Below, in pieces: positions 1 through 5,743 of a stretch of DNA of 16,240 nucleotides. The notes beneath the pieces are model-generated. The model saw nothing but the letters and a program-made list of their open reading frames with translations. It did not search any database and was not told where the DNA came from. A program made the translations under genes and the position numbers. The stretch comes from Rhizobiaceae bacterium (GTDB lineage Bacteria > Pseudomonadota > Alphaproteobacteria > Rhizobiales > Rhizobiaceae). The stretch is from the NCBI GenBank assembly GCA_016793565.1, contig JAEUMA010000002.1, forward strand, positions 1 through 16,240. The letters are read 5' to 3'. How positions within the stretch are numbered: the first letter of the stretch is position 1; the number at the start of each line of letters is the position of its first letter.

Positions 1-165
1 GAGGGGCAGTGACGCTGCGCAATTGATCACCGCGTCTGCCGCGCGGCAGCGTTCGAGCGAAGGCGGCTCGGACGGATCCCGATGGATGTCGAACTCCACG
101 TCCGGCCCGAAAGCCTGGTAGAGCGGCGAGTCGGGAGCATAGGTGTTGACCTTCAGGATGCGCAT
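1..165 (-). CDS. Probable D-2-hydroxyacid dehydrogenase, N-terminal part (continues beyond the window edge)
   Basis: Fifty-five codons are visible, read leftwards from an ATG at 163-165. A GGGAGG ribosome binding site lies 4 nt before the start, which makes the start convincing. The protein begins MRILKVNTYAPDSPLYQAF and contains a short beta strand, an acidic stretch (PDVEFDIHRD) and then RAADAVINCAAS. This is the usual start of the 2-hydroxyacid dehydrogenase fold, where an N-terminal catalytic-domain strand is followed by an 'ADAVI' strand. The NAD-binding GxGxxG and the catalytic Arg/Glu/His lie outside the window, so the family call is an inference from a fragment. It is divergent from the sugar-acid dehydratase gene and shares its 120-bp upstream region, so it may belong to the same catabolic regulon. 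An alternative is another Rossmann-type protein. Confidence 0.5.
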   Translation of the reverse strand, partial: MRILKVNTYAPDSPLYQAFGPDVEFDIHRDPSEPPSLERCRAADAVINCAASLPL

Positions 166-285
166 GTTTCCTCCCTTCTGGCGCCAGCGTCCGATCTGGC
201 GCTCGGTTTCGGTTGACGATATAGCGTCGGCGATAAGCGACGAGCCCCTCGACTTTGCGCCGACGGGCGCGGACTGGGGGAAGCG
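166..285. promoter_or_regulatory. Divergent intergenic control region with a 10-bp palindrome
   Basis: This 120-bp gap separates two divergent genes and must hold promoters for both. A perfect palindrome CTGGCGCCAG lies at 178-187, and part of it (CTGGCGCT) recurs at 196-203, so it could be a paired operator. A TTGACG hexamer at 213-218 resembles a -35 box on the plus strand, but no good -10 box follows at 16-18 nt, so the promoter itself is not resolved. The plus-strand gene has a GGGGGAAG ribosome binding site just before the ATG at 286. Confidence 0.35.
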
Positions 286-1557
286 ATGCGGATCACCAAG
301 GTCGAGACGATCTGGTTCGAGGCGCAGCCTATGTCGGAATGGCGCAAGGCCAATCCCAAGGCGCGCCAGGCCTTGCCCAACAATCTGTGGGTCCGCGTCC
401 ACACCGATACCGGACTGACGGGGCTCGGCGAGACCTACTATCTGCCCCGCGCCGTGGCCGCGATCGTCCATGACGTTTACGCGCCTCTGCTGATCGGGCG
501 CGATCCGCGCGACATTGAGAACCACTGGCAGAACATGTTCGCGCTGACGAATTTCTGCGGCGTGATGGGCGCCGAGATGCGCGCGATATCGGCGATCGAC
601 GTGGCGCTGTGGGACCTGCTCGGGCAGATCGCCGGCCTGCCGCTCTATACGCTGCTTGGCGGCCGCAGCCGCGACGGCATCCGTATCTACAACACCTGTG
701 TCGGCTTCGGGAAATATCCCGATCTTGACGCCTGGCTGGGCGGCCGCGCGGGCGAACTGGCCGAGGACCTGCTGAAGCAGGGCATCACCGCGATGAAGGT
801 GTGGCCTTTCGACCAGTTCGGGCTGGGCATCGCCGGGCCGCTGGACGAGCGCGGCCAGACCACCGTGTGGGGGACGGCGACGGCCGCCGGCACCCGCGGC
901 CTCGGCATCTCCAACCAGGACCTCAAGGCGGGCGTCGCCATCGTGGAGGACATCCGCCGCGCCGTAGGCGACAGGATGCAGATCGCGATCGAGGGCCATT
1001 GCCGCTGGGATCTGCCGTCCTCGGTCAAGATCGCCCGGGCGCTGGAGCCGCTCGATGTCATGTGGCTGGAAGAGATCATGCCGCCCGACAATGTCGACGC
1101 CTTCGTCCGGCTGAAGGCCGAGACGACCGTGCCGATCTGCCAGAGCGAGCGCGTCTTCACCCGCTTCGGCTTCCGCCCCTGGATCGAGAAGGGCGCCACC
1201 GCCATCGTGATGATGGACCTTTCCTGGGGCGGCGGCCTCACGGAGGGGCGCAAGGTGGCGGCGATGGCCGATACGGCCATGCTGCCCTTCACCTGCCACG
1301 ACACAATCGGCCCGGTCGCGCTCTGGGCCGCGTCGCATCTGATGCTCAACGCGCCAAACGGTCTCATCATGGAGACCGTGCGCGGCTATGTGGACGGCTG
1401 GTACGACGACGTCGTCGAGGACCGCATCCAGATCACAGAAGGCAGGCTGCGTCTGCCCGATCGGCCCGGGCTTGGGACGCGCCTGCGCGAGGACCTGCTG
1501 CTGAGGCCGAACGCGAGGATCGAGATCACCACGGAAGAAAGCCTGAAAATATGGTAG
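286..1557 (+). CDS. Enolase-superfamily (mandelate racemase/muconate lactonizing) sugar-acid dehydratase-like enzyme
   Basis: This 423-residue protein has the full two-domain layout of the mandelate racemase subgroup: an N-terminal capping domain (about 1-125, ending AIDVALWDLLGQIAGLPL), then a TIM-like barrel. Candidate metal ligands are E236 (in IEGHCRWD), E262 (in WLEE) and E288 (in QSER). The acid/base candidates are K171 (in AMKVWPFD) and H338 (in TCHD). Members abstract a proton alpha to a carboxylate, and most characterised relatives dehydrate acid sugars to 2-keto-3-deoxy acids. The AMKVWPFD motif and a Glu (not Asp) at the first ligand position recall a subgroup of uncharacterised Proteobacterial homologues, so the substrate is unknown. 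The ATG at 286 follows GGGGGAAG. The HpaI-type aldolase gene starts 69 bp downstream, and a 2-keto-3-deoxy acid made here would be a natural substrate for it. Confidence 0.9.
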   Translation: MRITKVETIWFEAQPMSEWRKANPKARQALPNNLWVRVHTDTGLTGLGETYYLPRAVAAIVHDVYAPLLIGRDPRDIENHWQNMFALTNFCGVMGAEMRAISAIDVALWDLLGQIAGLPLYTLLGGRSRDGIRIYNTCVGFGKYPDLDAWLGGRAGELAEDLLKQGITAMKVWPFDQFGLGIAGPLDERGQTTVWGTATAAGTRGLGISNQDLKAGVAIVEDIRRAVGDRMQIAIEGHCRWDLPSSVKIARALEPLDVMWLEEIMPPDNVDAFVRLKAETTVPICQSERVFTRFGFRPWIEKGATAIVMMDLSWGGGLTEGRKVAAMADTAMLPFTCHDTIGPVALWAASHLMLNAPNGLIMETVRGYVDGWYDDVVEDRIQITEGRLRLPDRPGLGTRLREDLLLRPNARIEITTEESLKIW

Positions 1558-1626
1558 CTGTGGAAACGGCGGCAGCCCGGCCCCGCCCGCCTTCCAGCCT
1601 CCCCTGACACGCCAGGAAAGCAACCG

Positions 1627-2445
1627 ATGTTCCGACCCAATCGACTGAAAGCCCGCATCCGCGCCGGCGAAAAATCCTTCGGCACGTGGCTGCAGAGCGG
1701 CTCGCCGCTGTTCGCCGAGATGGCCGCGATCGCCGGCCTCGATTTCATCATCATGGACCAGGAGCACGGTGCAGGCGATCTGCAGGCTGCGGTCGACTTC
1801 ATGCGCGCTGCAGCCTGCACGGACACCACCCTCGTCGTCCGCGTGCCCTCCGCCGAGCCCGTGTATCTGCGTCGGCTCGTTGATGCCGGCGCCAACGCGC
1901 TGCTGGTGCCGATGGTCGACACCGCCGAACAGGCTCGCGGCATCGTCGAGGCTGTGCGCTTTCCGCCCCACGGCAAGCGGGGCAATGCGGCGGACGTGAC
2001 CCGCTCGTCGAGCTACGGCTTCGTGCCGGACTATTATCGCCGCGCCGACGACAATCTGCTGATCATCGTGCAGATCGAGACTGAGGCCGGCGTCGACAAC
2101 GCGCGGGCCATTGCCGAGGTCGAGGGCGTGGACGTCATCTTCATAGGTCCGACCGACCTTTCCGGCAGCCTCGGCCTGCCGGGCCAGACCGGAGCGCCGG
2201 AGGTCGACAGCGCCATCCGCCTTGCGATGGCGGCCGCGCGCGACACCGGCAAGCCGCTCGCCACGGTGCCGCGCATCGGCCGCAGCGTGGCGGAGCTGTT
2301 CGACGAGGGGTTCGTCATGCTGGCCAGTGGCAGCGAGATCTTCTTCTACCGCATGGCCCTGCAGCAGCTGATGAAGGACTGGCGCGAATACCAGGGCGCG
2401 CAGGAAGACGGGCCGGCGGCCCCGTCGTCCGCATACGGGCGCTAG
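1627..2445 (+). CDS. HpcH/HpaI-family class II aldolase (2-keto-3-deoxy acid aldolase)
   Basis: This 272-residue protein is a metal-dependent class II pyruvate aldolase. All catalytic positions known from E. coli HpaI are present with a constant +2 offset: H47 (in DQEHG), R72 (in VVRVPS), metal ligands E151 (in QIETEAG) and D177 (in GPTDLSGSLG). The family signature FPPHGKRG is at 112-119. Such enzymes reversibly cleave 4-hydroxy-2-oxo acids to pyruvate plus an aldehyde; some act on citramalyl- or sugar-derived 2-keto-3-deoxy acids. The start ATG has AGGAAAG about 7 nt upstream. The gene follows the dehydratase by 69 bp on the same strand and converges on the minus-strand operon with only 11 bp between the stops. 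The C-terminal tail after about residue 255 is a short polar extension. The exact substrate is not deducible. Confidence 0.9.
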   Translation: MFRPNRLKARIRAGEKSFGTWLQSGSPLFAEMAAIAGLDFIIMDQEHGAGDLQAAVDFMRAAACTDTTLVVRVPSAEPVYLRRLVDAGANALLVPMVDTAEQARGIVEAVRFPPHGKRGNAADVTRSSSYGFVPDYYRRADDNLLIIVQIETEAGVDNARAIAEVEGVDVIFIGPTDLSGSLGLPGQTGAPEVDSAIRLAMAAARDTGKPLATVPRIGRSVAELFDEGFVMLASGSEIFFYRMALQQLMKDWREYQGAQEDGPAAPSSAYGR

Positions 2446-2456
2446 CGCGGCCGGCC

Positions 2457-3233
2457 TCAAAGCATGAATCCGGCGGTCCAGCCGCCGTCAACCATCATCA
2501 GATGGCCGCTCATATAGGAATTCTGCGGCGCGCAGAGGAACAGGATCGCCTCGGCGATCTCCTCAACATGGCCGGGCCGCCCCAGCGGGACATGTTCCAT
2601 GAAGCCGGCCATCTGCGCACGGAAAGTGCCGTCGTCTCCATAGAACAGCGCCTTGGTGCCCTCGGTGAGCACGGAGCCCGGCGCCAACGCATTGACCAGA
2701 ATGCCCTTCGGTCCGAGTTCGAGCGCCATCGACCGCGTCAGATGGATGACGCCGGCCTTGGCCGCGACGAAGGCGCTTTGCAGCCGCATGGCGGTGACGC
2801 CGACCACTGAAGCGATATTGACGACACGGCCGCTTCCGCGCGCCACCATCGCCGGCACCACCGCGCGGCTGACCACGAACAGTCCGTCGAGATCGATGCC
2901 CACGACGCGGTCCCATTCGGCCTCGGGAAAGGCGTCGATGTCCACCCGGTCCTTGAAGGTGTTGACGCCGGCATTGTTGATCAGCACGTCGATCCGGCCG
3001 TAGCGCTCCAGCACCGCGTCGACCGCCCGCCGGGCTTGTTCGCTGCTGCGCACGTCGAGGGCGACGGACATCGCGTCCGGCAAGCCGACGGCCACCTGAT
3101 CTGCGCCCGCCAGATTGATATCAGCCGCCACCACGCGCGCGCCGCACGCAGCCAGCCGACGCGCGGTCGCGCTGCCGATGCCGCCAGCCGCGCCGGTGAG
3201 GAAGACGACCTGCCCGGTCAGGTCAACGCGCAT
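2457..3233 (-). CDS. SDR-family protein with altered catalytic residues (Tyr to Phe, Asn to Asp)
   Basis: This 258-residue protein has the classical short-chain dehydrogenase length and fold. It keeps the coenzyme motif TGAAGGIG (13-20), NNAG (86-89) and S142 in NIAS. The catalytic Tyr, expected 13 residues after the Ser, is F155 (codon TTC) in SAFVAAKAG, while K159 is kept. The structural Asn of the tetrad appears as D114 in GIDLDG. NAD(P) binding should be retained, since D38 at the end of strand 2 (AADIN) suggests NAD(H), but ordinary alcohol/ketone redox chemistry is doubtful. The ATG at 3231-3233 has GGAG about 7 nt upstream. It is the last gene of the minus-strand operon, 45 bp after the degenerate SDR. 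The two share the C-terminal pattern NSYM(S/T)GH...VDGGW(T/S)AG(F/Y), which suggests duplication or co-evolution. Confidence 0.88.
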   Translation of the reverse strand: MRVDLTGQVVFLTGAAGGIGSATARRLAACGARVVAADINLAGADQVAVGLPDAMSVALDVRSSEQARRAVDAVLERYGRIDVLINNAGVNTFKDRVDIDAFPEAEWDRVVGIDLDGLFVVSRAVVPAMVARGSGRVVNIASVVGVTAMRLQSAFVAAKAGVIHLTRSMALELGPKGILVNALAPGSVLTEGTKALFYGDDGTFRAQMAGFMEHVPLGRPGHVEEIAEAILFLCAPQNSYMSGHLMMVDGGWTAGFML

Positions 3234-3278
3234 GAGGGGCTCCGCGATCGGCTGGCGGGGACGAATTCATTCCATCCC

Positions 3279-3878
3279 TCAGAAATTGCGCGCATAGCCG
3301 GCGGACCAGCCGCCATCGACGGCCAGCACATGCCCGGTCATGTAGCTGTTGTCGGGATCGGCGAGGCACATTACGGCGGCGACGATCTCGGCGAGCCCGG
3401 CCGGCCGCTTAACGGCGGCGTGGCTGAGAAGCCGCGACATGACCACCGCGCCGCCGGCCTCGTAGGCGCCCACGGCCACGCCGTTGACGCGGGTGTGCGG
3501 GCCAAGCTCCATCGCCAGCGTGCGTGTCAGCGAAGCAAGGCCGGCCTGCTCGGCCGAGAATCGCGCAAGCCCCCTTATGGGCACGATGCCAGCCGCGGAA
3601 AAGACGGTAACCACCCGGCCGAGTCCCGGCGTGCGCGCCAGCAGTTCCAGCCGATCCGCTTCGCCGGTCCGGCCTTCGGTGCCGGTATCGGCTCCTGCCG
3701 CGCCGTCGCTGACGAAGATCAGCAGCGATCCGTCGTCCGCGGTGATATCTGCCTGCGCACGCGGCGCGATGCGGCGCACGGCGCCGCCGTTGTCCGCCAG
3801 CGCAAGCGCGATCGCGGCGATCAACACGCCGTCCGAACCGTCGACCAGCACGTTGCGTCCGGCGAGATCGATGTTCAA
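3279..3878 (-). CDS. Degenerate short SDR-like protein, probably a non-catalytic subunit
   Basis: This 199-residue protein is about 50 residues shorter than a classical SDR. The glycine-rich loop is eroded to VDGSDGVLI, the NNAG motif is replaced by a VSDGAA segment, and helix regions after strand 2 are shortened. Serine S94 is kept in FSAAG, but the Tyr position is F107 and the Lys position is Q111 (RFSAEQAG), so both key catalytic residues are gone. The second half (LTRTLAMELG, then NSYMTGHVLAVDGGW) is clearly SDR. The reading frame is intact. Translation most likely starts at a TTG (3876-3878) that overlaps the upstream gene's TGA stop as TTGA; AGGAG lies 7 nt before it, which indicates translational coupling. 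A non-catalytic partner for the neighbouring SDR, by analogy with the heteromeric SDR BbsCD, is an inference. Decay in progress is the alternative. Confidence 0.8.
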   Translation of the reverse strand: MNIDLAGRNVLVDGSDGVLIAAIALALADNGGAVRRIAPRAQADITADDGSLLIFVSDGAAGADTGTEGRTGEADRLELLARTPGLGRVVTVFSAAGIVPIRGLARFSAEQAGLASLTRTLAMELGPHTRVNGVAVGAYEAGGAVVMSRLLSHAAVKRPAGLAEIVAAVMCLADPDNSYMTGHVLAVDGGWSAGYARNF

Positions 3879-4978
3879 GCGTCTCTCCTGTTGCCCTCGG
3901 TCGGCCGCGCCTCTGGCACATGCCGCCCGTAGCGCTCGGCACTGGCACTGAGGGCCGCCCAGGTCACGCGGTCGACGGGGATGCCGTCGACGGCGCGTCG
4001 CGCGGCTTCCGCCTTCTCCACGTCGCCCGGCGCCAGCACGGCGCGGCCGGGCGTCGCCGGCTGGGCGCGCAGGTCGGCCAGGAAGGCGCCGATACGCGCG
4101 TCGAAGCTCGCCAGCGCCTGGAAGGTGGCCGGCATCATGACGAGGAAGAAGTGGCCGATCGGGATCGGCTTGCTGTAGTCCTCGCCGGCCAGCGGCGGAA
4201 TGGTGCCGGCGTGGCCCATGCCCGAGAAGGCCGAGCAGAGGATGTCCACCATCGCCGCCAGTCCTGCGCCCTTGTAGCCGAAATTGGCGCCGCCGAGCGG
4301 CCGCAATCCGGTCGCGCGGAACGGGTCGACGGTCGCCTCGCCCTCCGGTGTCAGCGCGACGTCCGGCGGCAGAGGGGTTCCGGTGGCCTGGCGGAGAAAA
4401 ATGCGGTTGTAGGGGATGGCGCTGGTGGCCATGTCGAGCAGCATCGGCTCCTCGCCCGGCGCCGGAACGGCGAAGCTGATCGGATTGGTGCCGTAGAACG
4501 GCTTGATCCCGTCGAACGGCACGACCGCGGGGTCGGCTTGCGTCATCGCCATGGCCGCGAAGCCGGCGCGGGCGGCCGCGAGGCTGTAGACGCCCGAAGC
4601 GCCGTGGTGGCCCGAACGTCCGACCGTGATCGCCGCGATCCCGCTCTCGCGCGCCATCGCCATGCCTTCCTCGATCGCCAGGAAGCTGGCGCGATGGCCG
4701 AGCCCGTCATCGGCGTCGACATGGCCGACGGCCGCCGCCTTGCGGGTGAAGCTGACGTTGGGCCGCAGATTGACGCGACCCCCTTCCACGCCGCGGATGT
4801 ACCAGGGTACGAGACGGACGCCGTGCGTATCGACGCCGCGTGAAGAGGCGTCGACCACCGCACGGGCGGTTGCCGTCGCGCTCGGCACGTCCGCGCCCGC
4901 CGCTTGCAGCAGGTCGCTGATGTACGCCGACAGCTCGGCTGCCGGGCAGAGAAATCCTTCGATAGGCTCGATGGCCAT
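3875..4978 (-). CDS. Ldh2/MdhC-family NAD(P)-dependent oxidoreductase
   Basis: This 367-residue protein belongs to the malate/L-lactate dehydrogenase family (Ldh2), which is unrelated to classical LDH. Visible hallmarks are DTHGVRLVPWYIRG (50-63), SGHHGASG (122-129), YGTNPI (162-167), DMATSAIPYNRI (182-193) and GYKGAGLA (234-241). The family interconverts 2-hydroxy acids and 2-oxo acids, or reduces cyclic imines; known members include ureidoglycolate dehydrogenase, sulfolactate dehydrogenase ComC, 2,3-diketogulonate reductase and piperideine-2-carboxylate reductase. Which of these applies cannot be told from sequence. The ATG has GAGGGG about 5 nt upstream. It lies 33 bp after the E2-like gene and overlaps the degenerate SDR gene by 4 bp, so it is firmly inside the operon. 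A 2-hydroxy acid oxidised here would give the 2-oxo acid used by the E1 fusion; this is inference. Confidence 0.9.
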   Translation of the reverse strand: MAIEPIEGFLCPAAELSAYISDLLQAAGADVPSATATARAVVDASSRGVDTHGVRLVPWYIRGVEGGRVNLRPNVSFTRKAAAVGHVDADDGLGHRASFLAIEEGMAMARESGIAAITVGRSGHHGASGVYSLAAARAGFAAMAMTQADPAVVPFDGIKPFYGTNPISFAVPAPGEEPMLLDMATSAIPYNRIFLRQATGTPLPPDVALTPEGEATVDPFRATGLRPLGGANFGYKGAGLAAMVDILCSAFSGMGHAGTIPPLAGEDYSKPIPIGHFFLVMMPATFQALASFDARIGAFLADLRAQPATPGRAVLAPGDVEKAEAARRAVDGIPVDRVTWAALSASAERYGRHVPEARPTEGNRRDA

Positions 4979-5011
4979 TTTGCCCCTCGCGTCGTTTCCT
5001 TCTCGGCGATT

Positions 5012-5743
5012 TTAGACCAGCAGACGCAAGGGTGTCTCGACCAGTTCGGCGAAGGTGGCGAGCAACGTCTCGGCGTCCTCGTCCGACATCCGGTCCGGAT
5101 CGTAGCTTAGCAGGCATTCAGCCGTGCCGGCGCCATCCGCGCCTCCGATCACCAGGCGCGCGGACGCTTCGCCGACAAGCCGCGTCGCCACCGGGCGCAG
5201 TCCCCTACGGCCGATGAAGGAAACGGCGAGCGCCGCGTCGCTGGCCTCCGAAGACCTGGCTCTCATGGTCGCGATCGCTCCCAGCGATGCGGTGGAAAGA
5301 CCGGCGATGCACTGGGGCTCCGCAAGAGCGCCGATCAACAGCACCGCATCCGGTTGCGACTGAGCAAGCGCGGTGAGCGCCAGACCTGCTGCTTTCAGCA
5401 CGACGTCCATGCGGTCGACTGCGGGCCGGACCTCGGCGATGCGGGCGAGCAGTGCCTCGACGGCCGAGAAGTCCACCTGCATGCTGAGCGCGCTTGGCGT
5501 CGAGGGCATGGTGTTCGGGCCTGGCAGGGCCGCAGCGGTTCGTTCCAAAGCAGTGGATACGGCGGCTTGCGCGGGCGCAAGCCAGCCTTCCACATCCAGT
5601 GCGACGATACGGCCGCCCGGTCCGCTGCCGTTAACGGCCGAAAGCGCAATGCCCCGCTCGCGTGCGAGACGCCGTGCGTAGGGAGTTGCGCGCGGGCGCG
5701 CAGTAACGGCAGGCGCGGGCAGGGCGCTCATCGCGGCGCTCAA
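5012..5743 (-). CDS. E2-like protein lacking the lipoyl domain and the catalytic His/Asp motif
   Basis: This 243-residue protein resembles the second half of a 2-oxoacid dehydrogenase E2. Residues about 18-50 form a peripheral subunit-binding domain (ATPYARRLARERGI, then GSGPGGRI). An Ala/Pro linker leads to a shortened acyltransferase-like domain from about residue 88 (QVDFSAVEALLARI), about 155 residues against a usual 230. The C-terminal signature, normally SYDHRxxDG, reads LSYDPDRMSD (212-221): the catalytic His is Pro and the Asp is Ser. There is no lipoyl domain; one sits instead at the C-terminus of the upstream E1 fusion. The start is a TTG at 5741-5743 overlapping the E1 stop as TTGA, with GGAG 7 nt upstream; an ATG at 5729-5731 without a clear ribosome site is the alternative. 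The likely role is scaffolding E1 and E3, with acyl transfer lost or done by another E2. Confidence 0.85.
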   Translation of the reverse strand: MSAAMSALPAPAVTARPRATPYARRLARERGIALSAVNGSGPGGRIVALDVEGWLAPAQAAVSTALERTAAALPGPNTMPSTPSALSMQVDFSAVEALLARIAEVRPAVDRMDVVLKAAGLALTALAQSQPDAVLLIGALAEPQCIAGLSTASLGAIATMRARSSEASDAALAVSFIGRRGLRPVATRLVGEASARLVIGGADGAGTAECLLSYDPDRMSDEDAETLLATFAELVETPLRLLV

